Of a stretch of DNA of 64,000 bases, positions 51,454-63,156 are shown piece by piece; within the stretch, counting starts at the first letter, position 1, and the number at the start of each line of letters is the position of its first letter. Position numbers and translations under genes: made by a program. The DNA is from Euglena gracilis (taxonomy: Eukaryota > Euglenida > Euglenophyceae > Euglenales): assembly GCA_039621445.1 (NCBI GenBank), contig CP154956.1:28526667-28590666 (forward strand). The letters run 5' to 3'. The notes under the pieces are model-generated. The model had not been told where the DNA came from and searched no databases. It saw only the letters and a list, made by a program, of their open reading frames with translations.

Positions 51454-54400
51454 CAGGGGGGAATTGATATCGGTGGCCTTCAGAAAAAATGATGCAACAT
51501 TGCGGAAAAATTGCGGAAATCGCGGTTTTGGGAATTAATACACTTCGAGACAGGCATTGTTATTCTTTAAGGCGCCTTAAAAAACTTAAAATGTTTGAAA
51601 ATGAGCCTTAAAAGTTTGGGACAAATGCTTAAATGCCTTTAAATGCCTCAAAATGCCTTATTTTCGGACCAACAGAATTTTCTCCAACTGAGCAAAATGA
51701 AATCGCAAACTCTGGGCAAAAACAGGCCAAATCCAAAGGAAAGACGATCTCTGGCATCGCTGAAACATTGAATTTTCAGACAGCCCTCGGACCCTGGCAA
51801 ATGGTGCTAAAATGATTTAAAATGCCTTAAAAAGCGTTTAAAAAAATGCCTTAAACCGCCTAAAATTTTTGAAAACCAAATTTGCCTTAAAGAAAATGCC
51901 TGGACGGGACTTAGAAAAATTTCAAAAATTTGGTCATTCTGCAACACAGATAAAAGTTTTGAGCTGTTATTCACATTTTTTAAAACAAACAGGTCAAAAA
52001 ACATGCTTTTTGTAATTTTGGGAACATGCTGATTCTGGAAACATGGAATTTCTTGGGTGAAAAATGCAAAAATGACAAAAAATAACGAAAACGTTGGTAT
52101 CAGGTAAAATCTGGTCCAGGATTTTCTCACTTTTACAAGTCGAAATTATTTCCCACCAGAAGTTGGGTGAAAATTTTTATCAAAATTTGTGAATTTTGGC
52201 AAATTCTGGCAAAATTGGCAACAAAATAACAAAAAAGTACCTGGGTTCCTTTGTGAAACGTTCAATTTAAGGACCGGAACTCATTTCGCCTTCTATCTCA
52301 GGTTCATGCGGAAGAATTGCAGAAAGGGGGAAAATTCCTGGAAAATTGCGGAAATTGCGGGAAAATCGCAGATATCAATTCCCCCCTGCACACACACACT
52401 TTTTTAAGTATCGAATTTTTTGTGCAAGAAAAATGATGTCATACTTGGCCACCCCAAGAATAGATGCAAAACAAAAGCAACAGGGAAAAGACCGGTCCCA
52501 AATCCCAAAAAAAGCAAAACCCATAAGGCTGGAAAATGCGAGCTTGCTGCAAAAAGGCTCTAAAAAAGCTGTAAAGAGCTGTTTAAGGCAAGGAGCAAAT
52601 ATGCAACAAGGCCCCTCAAAATATGCATGCAAAAAAATGCAAAAAAATGGCAAGGCAAAATATGCAAAAAATGCAAATTATGCAAAAATGCAAATTTTCG
52701 GAATCTTTATGCAACTTGCATATTCCCCGCTGGCAAAGCCTACTAACCCTGTCGTTTAGAGCTTTGATGAGAGAGGGGACAGGGTGTCCTATGAATTTGT
52801 ACATGAATGCTCTCAAAAAAAATCGTCACAAAAAAGCTAGCAATACAGGGAAAGTTGGTCGCTTCAGCGATGCGAGGGGGAAAACTGAGGTCGCATTCCC
52901 GTGATGTCCAAAAAAAAACATAAAACCTCCAAAACACAGGGCAAATTTTCCTTTACCGACACCCACATTGATTCACAACATTTTTTGGCAGCACACTGAG
53001 GTGTGGGTTCTTCAACAAGACAAAATCAAACAGATTGGCGTCACACCATGATGGTGTCGTCCGTGGACAGGTTCTCCATCTTGCCGGCCCGATGTTTCTT
53101 CTCCAAGAAATTGATGGCTGTGGGACGCAGAGGTTGGCTCAACCATTCTTTGTCTCTCAACAAATCTTTCCCACACATCCCTCTTCAATAATCTTGTTCA
53201 CACACCTCAGCCCAGAAAATTTTGTGTTTGTGGTGTGCATTATGTAACAATCAAGTTTTGAAATCCTCAAAATCCCCCCAAAAAATATCTGCAGGGGCGT
53301 CCTCAAATTGTTTTGTTTGGTTGAGCCTTGAATCTCTTTCAAGGGAATCACTTTAAACTTCATCATCACAAATCAATCATAAGAATGGTGCAGTAATTTG
53401 ATTCTTCAACTTCAATTTTTTAATATAAAAAAAATAGATTGGGGAAAACATTTTCTTTAATTGTTAGAATTTTGCGAAAATAAAATGTAAACCAAATGGA
53501 TGAAACGGACACCAGAAATCAGATGATTTCTCCACCAACCATCATTATTTTTCCACCAACAAATTCAAAAATGGCGGCCATCAGACACCACTGGCCCAGT
53601 AAAGGAGTGGTCCCAGCAAAATTTTGGTGAGAGTTTGGGGTATTGGTTAAGGATGGGGTTCGGTCAAGGTTAGGGTTTGGGGTTAGAATAGGAAAAAGTC
53701 AGGATTTAAGTGGTCTGGACAACAATGAGGGAAACAATGATGGGAAACACCCAATTTCCCCACCATTCCTTCCCGTCATCCCCCCCTGCACCCTTCCAAC
53801 ACCCTTTGGGAAGGGCTCAAAAATAGGTTGTCACACAAAAAAAGACAGGGGTATGAAATATGGTAGCTTTTGGGGTCTGTTTTCAAATGAAAAATCACAA
53901 ACAAGACAACCAACCGACCATTTTAACTGTTTTTTTCATTGAAATTCTGAGTTACCTTTTTGCCAAAAAAAATTCATCATGAGTGAAAAGAAATGCCACC
54001 AATTTGCCACCAAATTGCCATCAGCTTGTCAAAAAGTTGAACTTTCCACCATTAAATTTTCAGAAATCAAAAATTTCCCATGATTATTTCCTGGCCAGGA
54101 AATTTCTTAAGGACCCCGGAGGGGGGATCCAGCTGGCCGGCTGGAAAAAAGGTGCTGGCTGGGGGGGGGGGTTCCAGTGGGAGTGGGTCCTACCGGCTGC
54201 TGGGCTGGACCTGGCTGCCACCTGAAACAGCCAAAAGCCCAAATCCAGCTGGGTTGGACTTTTTGGCCAAACTTTTGAGGTGAAAACACCAAAAAAGTAC
54301 CAAAAATGGCCACCCTTGGCCATTTTTGACCCCTTATTCAAAAAATTTTGTGCCGAAATCTTTCCGGTCCACCCTGGCTTTGCCAAGCTGCGAAAAATTT

Positions 54401-57400
54401 TTATTTGCGCTCGACCCCGGGGGCTGGAAAACGGTGCTGGTTGGCTGGACCCCCGGGAGGGGAGGGGTTGGGTGGGGTCTGGCTAAAGAAACACCCTGTT
54501 CCCAACATTTTTTCCCTGTCATTTTTTTCTTTCCCATCATTTTGCTTCGCTTTGTTTGCTTGTTGTCAACTTAAAACGAGGCCTAAAATTTAGGCACGAC
54601 TTCAGCATGACCCTTCTTAATGACAATTGGAACCCCAACTGAACCAACTAACCTACTGACGAAATTAACCAAAACTAATAGAATTCAGTTAAAAAAAAAC
54701 CTGGCAAAATCCTCATTAGGGTGCCCTAAAGAAAATGCACCCCTCTCACTGAACTGCTTGGGACCCAAGGGCCCCAGTGTGCCGACTCACCTTCGGTTTC
54801 CTTCTGCCCACACGCAGTGCCGGACCACCCCATGTACGAGCCTGCAGGGTCCACCTTGAACACCTTGGGCACGTAGGTCTGGTGGGACGGGAGAGGAATG
54901 GGCTCCCCGAATGTTGCTGACCGGTGGGAGAGGGAACACAGCATGGACAGGCTTCTTTGAGACCCCGGGGGGAGAGGCCACCCTCCACCCAGCCTGGTGT
55001 TACCCCCGGGGACCAAAAAATCAAACACTCTGAAGGGATTTCCCAAGAATATTCCAGCTATCTGCCGGAAACCACATATAGGCCTCCGGCCACGGCCCCG
55101 CAGGTACTTCCTCTGGGGGACCTTCCAAATACCTGAACATGGACCCTTGAAAGAGACAGTGTCAAAAAAGCTCAAAAAGCACAAAAAAACAAAATTTTTG
55201 CCAAAATTGCCAAAAAAAAGCACAAAAAAAGCCCACCCCCCCCCGGCACACACCCCGTCATCGTCCTGCTCCATGCCGACCAGGATGATGGCGACGCCCA
55301 TCGGCCGGGACCCGACGTACTGCGTGGTCAGCTGGGCGATGTCCGCCATGCGCTTCGCCAGGGCGGAGATGGGCATGTCGTAGCCGTTGTTGTACCAGAA
55401 CTCCGACGCCTCCTGCCGGGCCCGGTACAACAGCGCCTTGCCGTCCGCTGTGAGAGCCGAGGGGGGTCAGTGTGGGGTCAAAAGCAGGGGCCACACCGAT
55501 GCGGCCGGTCATCACGCAGCCGATGCTCTTGGTCACGTTGAAGACGTGGCTCACTGTCTCTGCCCGGATTAGCTTGTCCGGCACCTGGAAAAGCCCCCCA
55601 GTGACAGATGTGGGTGGGGGGGCAAAGAGTCAAAGGGCAATAAATGTGAGAAACTGCGAAAAAAAATCCAACAGAAATGCAAAAAAATGACCTAACGGTA
55701 GTGCAAAGATCCTCTGTGGAGAAGATGTTTTTCCTGTTGCAAAAGTTCGCCTTGGTGGTTTTCTTCATTCGTGATGCATTGTGCAATATATGGTGCAGAC
55801 CTTCTATACCACCACACTTTTTTCACCAGAAAGCAGAAAAATATGAAAAAAATACTTTGCACTCATTTCTCCCCAATGAGGTTGTTCTTTCGCCCCTCCC
55901 CCCCCCCCCTCAAGTCACATCAGACCCTGTGTAATTTTAAGCAATAAACAGGAGTCACTGGCTTCTTTTTGAGCCCCTGGACTGGTCCCCCCACCTACCT
56001 CCAGGCGCGAACCCCAAGAACCGCCCCTGAATCAAGGCATTTTCCAAAAAAAATTTCTCGAGCCAAAGGTGGCTCGGCCTCAGACCAGACTGACCCCCGT
56101 CAGGGGTATCCCGAGTTAAGAAGTAGCATTCTTCCTATTTCCTTGTTTCTTTCCATTGCTTAACCACATTGTTACACCTCAGCCAGCCCTGGACCATACA
56201 TTCACTAGCAGGGGGGGAGGACTTTCCCCAGGGACCAAACCCACGCCCCCACATTTTCAAAAAACCCACACACCCACGACCCCCCAGGGATGGGTCGTCG
56301 GTCAACCACCCACCCACCCACCCAGAATCCAGCCAAAGTCGGCTGAAAACCCTTGAAAGTTTTTCAGCCCGGCCATCAACCAGACCGGGGGGATTCAGTC
56401 ACACAGGTGTTGAATGAATCTGTGCCCTGGACACCCACTGCAGATTTCTTCAAAAAAAGGAGTGCAAAATGAGAAAGTTGCGTGAACTGGGAATTTATCC
56501 AAATCAAAAAAAAATGCAACTGCAATTCTGGCCATGGCAGCGCTGAAACAATACTTTTTTCCTGCCCAAACAAAAAAAAACTCCGAATTCAAAAATATGC
56601 ACATATACAAAATTCAGGATTCCTCGTAATGCAAATGAAAATATGCACCTTGCATCCCCCACGTGTCCCCCGGGCGTCAAGACGCATGCCTTACGCTGAG
56701 TGACCACCACGCTGCACTTCTGGCCACGGATTCCGATGGAAGTCAGGGCCGGCCCCTTGATTGCCTTGAAAGCGTACTCCACCTGCACGCAACCAGGGAT
56801 GCTCTGACCCAGCAGGGCTTAGGGACTGTGGGCAAACTCTTAAAAAAAGCACCACCCTCAGCACTTGCCTTTCGTGTAGGTGTAAATGTGTGTATATGTG
56901 TATGAGTGTGTGCGGCGTGGTGTGTGTGTGTGCGCGCGCGCGTCGCATGCATGCACATGCATGTGCGTGTGTGTGTGTGTGTGTGTGTGTGCATGTGTTT
57001 GTGTGTGTGCATGGCATGTGTTTGTGTGTGCGCGAGCGCGTGCGTGCTTCTGTACACGCGCATGTGTGCCTGTGTGTGTGGGTGCCGGGGATGCATGTGA
57101 GTGTGTTTGCACGCGTGTGTGGACCTCCACCAGGCACGTTGGGCTCGCCGGCTGGCTAGAAAAAGGTGCTGGCTGCCCCCCCCCCCCCAGGAATATGGGG
57201 GGAATACAGGGGGAACCCCCCGGGCACCAGTTGGGAGGTGCGGGTGTGGGTGAGTGTGGGGTGTAAGAGGGGGTGGAGTGGTCGACCCCCCAACCATAGG
57301 GTTTTGGGATTCTCATACCGCCTTGGGGAGGGGGCTGCTGGGTTGGACCTGGCTGGTGCCTGTGGATTGGCAAAAAAGGGGTAGGGTGCCCTCCAGCTTT

Positions 57401-57497
57401 GGAAACTCCCTGGTGTAGCGCATTTGCAAACCTGGTAAAGCCGACCATCTGGGGAGAAGATGGAAATGAATGTGTCGTACTGAGACCGGCTGCTCAT
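50280..57497 (-). CDS. PSMA6: Proteasome 20S core subunit alpha-1 (PSMA6), eight exons
   Basis: Structural alpha-ring subunit of the 20S proteasome; it helps form the gate and has no catalytic site. Exons at 57,497-57,432, 56,782-56,690, 55,584-55,497, 55,447-55,254, 54,878-54,791, 53,117-53,047, 51,310-51,251 and 50,372-50,280 add to 753 nt, or 250 residues plus stop, close to the ~246 of the animal protein. Phases agree at every junction. The alpha-subunit N-terminal signature ([17 protein letters not shown]), [32 protein letters not shown] and the C-terminus [15 protein letters not shown] are diagnostic. All introns are GT-AG except intron 2, which needs a GC donor. Introns are 49 bp to 1.9 kb and full of dispersed repeats. 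No promoter element was identified. Confidence 0.95.
51251..51310 (-). CDS. PSMA6: PSMA6 exon 7
   Basis: Encodes [20 protein letters not shown] (20 codons), matching the conserved helix before the last strand. The acceptor is TTTGCTGCAG and the donor GAG|GTCAGT. Confidence 0.9.
51416..51450. repeat. (CA)n microsatellite
   Basis: Short CA dinucleotide run in PSMA6 intron 6. Confidence 0.95.
52590..52730. repeat. ATGCAAAAAA-rich dispersed repeat in PSMA6 intron 6
   Basis: TGCAACAAGGCCCCTCAAAA then ATGCAAAAAAATGC arrays and TATGCAACTTGCAT. Related text in the same orientation is at 58,380-58,450 and 58,680-59,120. Confidence 0.6.
53047..53117 (-). CDS. PSMA6: PSMA6 exon 6
   Basis: Completes an Ala codon and encodes [20 protein letters not shown] then TIM. 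The acceptor is TCCCACAG; the donor ATG|GTGTGA sits where reading on would hit a stop. Confidence 0.88.
54791..54878 (-). CDS. PSMA6: PSMA6 exon 5
   Basis: Encodes [20 protein letters not shown] then TACGQKETE plus one base; donor GAAG|GTGAGT. Confidence 0.93.
55254..55447 (-). CDS. PSMA6: PSMA6 exon 4
   Basis: Longest exon. It encodes [39 protein letters not shown] and [15 protein letters not shown]. The acceptor is TCTCACAG and the donor GGG|GTGTGT. Confidence 0.95.
55497..55584 (-). CDS. PSMA6: PSMA6 exon 3
   Basis: Encodes [20 protein letters not shown] then IGCVMTGRI, ending one base into a codon; donor ATCG|GTGTGG. The next intron is only 49 bp. Confidence 0.93.
56690..56782 (-). CDS. 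PSMA6: PSMA6 exon 2
   Basis: Encodes [20 protein letters not shown] then [11 protein letters not shown] (31 codons). The acceptor is GTGCAG. The frame requires the exon to end at CGTAAG followed by GCATGC, a GC donor; the nearby GTAAGG would break the frame to exon 3. Confidence 0.92.
56885..57125. repeat. GT-rich microsatellite in PSMA6 intron 1
   Basis: Interrupted GTGTG/GCGCG/GCATG tract of about 240 bp. Confidence 0.95.
57432..57497 (-). CDS. PSMA6: PSMA6 exon 1
   Basis: Encodes [22 protein letters not shown] (22 codons). The donor is CAG|GTTTGC. The ATG fits the family's short N-terminus. Confidence 0.92.
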
Positions 57498-58847
57498 TGT
57501 ACGGGACCTGCAGCGAGAAATGGGTGGGGCCTTTTCCTGTTTTGGAAGAACGGTGCTGCCATGTAAATTGGGTCACACAACAGTCTTTTGCCTGTGGAGC
57601 ATTCCGGCCCCCCCCCAATTCTGGAAAGTTTAATTGATTCATCAATTGTGAATGTACCAAAAGTGGCACATTGATGGTTGCGATGCTGGATTTGGGGACA
57701 GCATTCAAAAAAGGACAGCTCCCGTTGTGGACAACACTGGTGTGGGCGCCAAAAAGCCAAGGAGTGCCTAGCTATCAGGTGAGAGCGATCATGTTGGTAA
57801 CGATGGTGGTGGTACAAGAGGTGCGTTGCGGGTGCAGTTTGAGAGTTCGTCGCAGGCGTCAAAGCGAGGGTCAGGCAGTCAGCTGTGACCAACAGTATAT
57901 GGGGGAGGGAGGGAGAAGCCTTGGCAGACTCAATACCAGCTCAACACAGCCGCATCCGCACTGCCACGTGTGTGGGAGTGATCGGTGACGCAGCAGTTTT
58001 TAATGATGTGTTGGTGTTTCCCCCCCAAAAAATATTCAAAAAAATTCAAAAAATGAGCATTTTTGGATCGATTTTCAAAGAAAAATCAGGGATTTTTGAC
58101 CGATTTCGACCCGATTTCCGGCCTTTTGCCCGTCCATAAAATCGAAAAATTTTCGCCCCCCCCCCCTCAGTTTCGAGGTAGGAGGGGGGGGGGTCCGACC
58201 CACCCCCCCCCCCTCAAGGCTTCCCATCCATCCCTGCCCCGGGGGGTTCGGGGGTATTTCTCAATCACCCTGGGCGGCTGGAAAATGGTGCTGGCTGGAA
58301 CCCCCCCCCCAGGTTCGTAAGGCCAGGTGGGCCCGCAAGGAGGGAGGAGACCCCAGCTAAACAGTGGCATGGCCAAAACAGGGGGGGGGACGCAACATGG
58401 ACCCTCGAAAAACGCGACACAAAAAAACAATGCAAAAAACGAAAAGTTGCATGCAAATTCCTTCGGGAGCTCCTCCAGGATGCACACTTTTCTGCTTGAG
58501 AGGACTGAGAATAATATTCACTTTCTCCAGAGAAAATCTAGGTGGGGGGGTCCGGTCCTCTCCGGTCCGGTACTATCCCCAACTGCCAGGCTGGACAAGC
58601 TGGAACCCGAAAACGGGCACCAGCCCAAATCCAGCAGGTTTGAGATGAACCCCCAAAGCCCCTTACAACAGGGGGGGGGGGGAATGCAACTTGGCCCTTC
58701 AAATTATGCAAGTCAAAAAAATGCAAAAAAATGCAAAAAAAAGGCAAAAAAGATTAAACAAAAAAAAAATGCAACTTGCATGAAAACCTTGAGAAAAAGC
58801 TGGAATATGACAGAGCTTTGCTGCCTAAAATCAAAAAAAATTTCCAG
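57498..58847. other. No supported gene; PSMA6 upstream region
   Basis: Should hold the PSMA6 promoter and 5' leader (minus strand), but no core element stands out. G/C homopolymer runs and the GGCTGGAAAATGGTGCTGGC repeat (58,268) are present. Confidence 0.4.
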
Positions 58848-59040
58848 GGCAAAATATTTTATGCAAAAAAACGCAAAAAAATGCAAAAAAATCCAAACAT
58901 ATGCCAACCAACTACAAAATTTTTTTCAAGGGCAAAATATTTTATGTAAAAAATGCAAAAAAATGCAAAAAAAAATCCAAACATACGGCAACCAACTACA
59001 AAAAATTTTTCCAGGGCAAAATATTTTATGCAAAAAATGC
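58848..59040. repeat. Tandem repeat, unit 82-84 bp
   Basis: Units start GGGCAAAATATTTTATG at 58,848, 58,930 and 59,014. Two are complete and the third is partial; each contains ATGCAAAAAAATGC and CAACCAACTACAAAA. Confidence 0.85.
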
Positions 59041-59550
59041 AAAAAAATGCAAAAAAATGCAAATTTCGGGAAAACCTGATTATGCAAAAAAAAAATGCAA
59101 ATTATGCAAGTTGCATTTCCCCCCCCCTGCTTACAAACTCAATTTTTGGCCATTTTTGAAGTCTTTTTCAGAATCTCTCGGCGCCTTGCCCCCCCAAAAA
59201 TTCCCTCCCACTTGGTTGGCCAGGATGCCCCAACAACTTCATTTCAGCGTTTGTTTCAGGGTTCGCTTTCCAGCCAGCAGCCCAGCTGGCTAGAAAAAGA
59301 CGTGTCGGTTGGCTGGATCCCCTGGGGGCAGAATCCCCCGCAGCTTCAGACACTTCCTGGCACAACTTTGGAGCCAGCCTCCTCGAAAAAAACAAATGGT
59401 GCGGATGCGGGCCGAAGATGGTCATTGTCATCCCACAGAGAAAGGGTGACGGGGTAGGCCTCAGCCCACAAAGGGTGATAAGGAAGGATGAAGGCTGCAA
59501 CGGGGTCAGACAAAATGCCGGCACGAGCCTCTCCCAAAGCACGGTGGTTC

Positions 59551-59590
59551 TTAGCGGCCTAATTCGCACTTAAGGGTTTTTCCTTTAGAA
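59551..59590. repeat. Direct repeat, left copy
   Basis: AATTCGCACTTAAGGGTTTT and flanking bases recur at about 60,989. The two copies enclose about 1.4 kb that includes the exon at 60,357. Confidence 0.75.
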
Positions 59591-60356
59591 TGGGCGTATT
59601 TGCAGGCATTCACCATTTTTACGAAAAGCAGAAATTGTCTTTTTTGGATCCTATCAGAAATGGATCAGAAATGTGTTTTGTATTTTGTATGTATTTTTTT
59701 GTTACCTGGTTGGGGCTTGTGGGGACCAGCGCCAGGACATCCAGACCGTAAAACACACAAGGGGGTGGGCAGGGTCTCCAACCACTTAGAAGGGATGACA
59801 CTGGTCGTTGGAGACCTATTTTGGGTCTTTTCTTGGGATGATTTGTCTGGTTTTTCCAGCAGAGGATGGCCCCACAAACGCTTTTCTAATGGCATACCAG
59901 CGGTGGGGGGGGGACTTGAAGAGGAAAAATTGTTGTGTGAATAATTCTGGACGAAATTTTTTTCTTTTTTTGGCCAGGATTTTTCCTGGTAATTACAAGG
60001 AAAATGGAAATTTCTCCAATGAACACCGAAATTTTCTGCGCGAATTTTTGGAGTATATTTATGTTCCAAATCACTTGTTTAGAAAGTTGTGATCCTTTAG
60101 AATCAAAGAATGTGTTTTTTGTGCTGTTTTGTAATTTGGAGTTTCTCATGTTTTATTGATTTTTTGAAGTTTGTATTTGTGGAAACCTTGGGATTTGGCA
60201 TCGTTGTCATTCAGAAACCTGCTTCAGACCTACCAATCAGGAGGGAGAGCCACACGCCGGAGAGGCTTTTGCAGCGGGGCCAGCCCACCTGGCACGGCAG
60301 ACAGGGGAGGGAGAGCCGGCCAGGTGGAGTCGGCCAGGTGGCCCAAAGTCCCAGGG

Positions 60357-60480
60357 CTACTCCTTCAGCTCGGCGAAGATCTTCGTCAGGGCCTCCCGTG
60401 CCTTTGCCCGCCCGGCCGCCGGGCCGTAGAGCGAGGCCGTCATCGTGGCCCGGTCGAGGTGGATCTCCGTGTTGGTCTCC
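60357..60480 (-). CDS. Last exon of an unidentified gene
   Basis: CTGCCCCCAG precedes GETNTEIHLDR-type text: ETNTEIHLDRATMTASLYGP, AAGRAKAREALTKIFAELKE, then TAG. The pattern (polar/hydrophobic turn, GP-AGRAKA-EAL) resembles the second half of a KH RNA-binding domain, but the resemblance is weak. Upstream exons should lie above 60,480 on the minus strand; I could not recognise any. It points the same way as PSMA6. Confidence 0.5.
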
Positions 60481-60979
60481 CTGGGGGCAGGGGCGGCAGA
60501 GCGGCAACGGCGAGGAGGATTGGCCGCCGCGTGGAGCATTGGCAGCCAGCCACGCAAAGCCAGGCAGCCGCCGTATAAAATATACCTGTGGTTTATCTTT
60601 GGGGGAAGATGGGCGGGGGGGATCCGGAATCCAGAGCACGGATTCGCGTCATGAGCCCGGAGGGGTCGACCAACCCCATTCCAGGTGTTTTTCTTAAGAC
60701 CGGGAGGAGGGGGGGTTCCCCCCAGCCACCCACCCCTGGGGCCCCCCTGGGGGGGGGGGGGTCCCGGGGGACTCACTTTCCTCCCCGCGAAAATGGCCCA
60801 AAATTACAAAAAAAATGCTAAAATTCCTTGGGTCATAAGAAAAAGAACACCTTTAAACTGCAAAAAAAAGTGGCAAATTTCCTCAGTGGAAACTCAAATC
60901 TGCAACGTTTGTCGGTGTCGCGCATCGAACTCTGAAGTCTGGACTCTGGACCTTGGCTGCTGTGACCTCACCAGGGGCT

Positions 60980-61050
60980 TAGGCGGCCGAATTCGCACTT
61001 AAGGGTTTTTCCTTTGAAATGGGCGCATTTGCCCAAATGCGCAAATTTTA
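60980..61050. repeat. Direct repeat, right copy, with hairpin
   Basis: AATTCGCACTTAAGGGTTTT at about 60,989 is followed by GCGCATTTG-CC-CAAATGCGC (61,023-61,042), a perfect 9-bp hairpin made of the same GCGCAAAT words as the array at 63.3-63.7 kb. Confidence 0.7.
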
Positions 61051-61781
61051 CAAAACTCCTGGGACCCTGTACCCTGACACCCGAAACACGATTAAAGAAC
61101 CGTTACACCCCTCTATTGGAGGGGATTAACTCCCAGAAGTTTGGCGTTTTGGCGTCATCTGTTTGGCAGTTAAACGTCATGAATTGATGACATGCAAACG
61201 ACCTGTGACTGTTGGACACCTTTTCTGCAACAGGACTGCGTTTCAAGAAGGCAAAATTTGGCACCTGAAATGCCCGGGACATGTCCGGCCGTAGTCCGTT
61301 TTACGGTTTTCTTTACCATTTTTTCCCTTGAAAAACGTAAAAAACACCGGTTTTTGTGCATAATTTGGGGGGAGTGGGTCCCACCGCTTTGATGCACCTA
61401 ATGCAGTGGTAAAGCTTCGACACTTCCTTGCACCCAAAATAACGGGTGTTTGAGGGCCATCTCTCTCCGGCTGCTGGTTGCCATGCACTGGCACCACGTC
61501 ATACCCCAGTCTCACACCCCAGTTGCGGGGTATAACGTGGCCGCTTCGGTGTGTTGTTGCACCGGGGAGGTGGATCCCGGTCTGGTGGGTGCTGAAGCAT
61601 CAGCAGCTGATGGGGCTGCAGCAGCGGAGCCGAGGCTGCAGGCCAGCGGCAGTGCCTTTGGGACCCAAAAATTGGTGCCGGTGGACATGTACCGTTACTG
61701 GGTGGCTGCGCACCCACCTTCAAGAGATCCTGTGTCTCCATCTTTTGTGGGACCTGCCAATGGTCCAAAAACGGCACAATA

Positions 61782-63156
61782 CAGGGGCAGGGAGATATTC
61801 CGGTCGGCCGAAAATTTTATTCCAGTGTTTTATTCCGGTTTATTCCGGGTTATTCCGGTTTATTTCGGGTTATTCCGGTCAATTTCTGTCTGAATGGACT
61901 TGGGATTTTTTCGAAATACAATTGGGCCGAGGCGCTCACCCGGGCTTCAGGAATATGGATGCATTCTTTGGTTGGTTCAAGTGTTCAAATGGTCACTTCG
62001 CACTTGGTGATGCAGGTCTGCACACCACAGCAGACCCCAGCCTTTTCAGGAAAAACAAGCCGATGAAAATTGGTGCTCGGGTTTTTCAATTGAGGCGGGT
62101 CCCTGGCACCGTTGTCTTTCTTCTTCCCAAAAATTTCTTCCCAATCTTGCAAAAAAGCTCTGTTCTCGAACACCGAGGCCTGAGGTTTAGGGCAATCCGA
62201 ATTAGTGTCTCCCTACCCCCAGGAAAGTAACGACTTGGAGCTCTACGGTGCGTGGGCACAGGGCTCCCGGGCCCAGTGTGCATGAGCCCCAAAGCGCTGG
62301 GTAATGAAACGAGGGAACTCCATTGCACTGTTGCGCCATGGCGCAACAATTTTTTTAATTCCGAAAAATAAAACACATTGCGCTTTGGCGCAATGTTTTA
62401 ATTTTTTTTGTATTTCCTTATGATAGAATGAAAACTTAAGAGTTATATTGTGCCACGGCGCAATAGAAATACAACTTTTAAAATTCTAGGTTAGCATGGC
62501 CGTTGCGCCGAAGCGTTCAAACCCGGGGTTTTGAAATGGAGCACAGGCTTAAAAACACCAAAAAAGCCTGTCCCCCGGGTCCCAACAACCGCAAATGATG
62601 CACGTACCACAGTGGAGGGTCCCCGTGGAACCAGAGGGCCAAAAGGGTGGGTTTCACCACCGGGTTTCAAAAAGAATGCAGGGTTGGGCTTAAGCGCAAT
62701 GCAAAAAATCAAAACCATAAATGCGAGTTAGGCCACCTAATAGTGTTATTACCCCCCTGATTGAAGCATGATTCGCTTTGTCCAATGGGATCCCTGCCCA
62801 CAAAAATCAGCGTTGATATTGTCCTAATTTGTGTCCCTTTGGAAAGAACTGAGGGACAAACATTCACGTAGAGCAGCCCCACAAGTATTCAACCAGCGGA
62901 GAAACAAGCAAAGTGAAGGTGTGCTCCTGATATCAAGTGCCGATTGTGCTACGCTTGCGCTCTTTTGTTGCCCTTGTGATTCTGAAACCTGAAAATATGT
63001 CAAACTTCACCCTCATTGTCTTTGTGTCTTGCAGAATTTTAAAGCAATTGGCTGGCACTTTTATTCCGGTTATTCCGGTTTATTCCGGTTTATTCCGGTT
63101 TTCGCTATTCCGGTTTATTCCGGTTTATTCCGGACCGGAATATCTCCCTGCCCCTG
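61782..63156. mobile_element. hAT-like non-autonomous DNA transposon (1,375 bp)
   Basis: Perfect 24-bp terminal inverted repeats, CAGGGGCAGGGAGATATTCC plus GGTC, at both ends. The flanks duplicate CACAATA (61,775-61,781 and 63,157-63,163); the left flank and the last element base also allow an 8-bp reading, GCACAATA. CAGGG ends and a 7-8 bp duplication fit the hAT superfamily. Subterminal ATTCCGGTTT repeats (about five left, seven right) are likely transposase-binding sites. No transposase frame is present. Confidence 0.8.
62329..62465. repeat. Three TTGCGCC-core palindromes
   Basis: TGTTGCGCCATGGCGCAACA (62,329-62,348) is a perfect 20-bp palindrome. ACATTGCGC-TTTG-GCGCAATGT spans 62,375-62,396. 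TATTGTGCC-AC-GGCGCAATA spans 62,446-62,465 with one G-U pair. All lie inside the hAT-like element. Confidence 0.9.

Noticed and set aside
56690-56696. GTAAGG as donor of PSMA6 intron 2
   Set aside because: It leaves one base of a codon while exon 3 begins in phase 0, which breaks the conserved VPDKL start.
61450-61780. Possible Ala-rich exon (VGAEASAADGAAAAEPRLQ)
   Set aside because: No flanking splice pattern or family motif; composition alone is not convincing.
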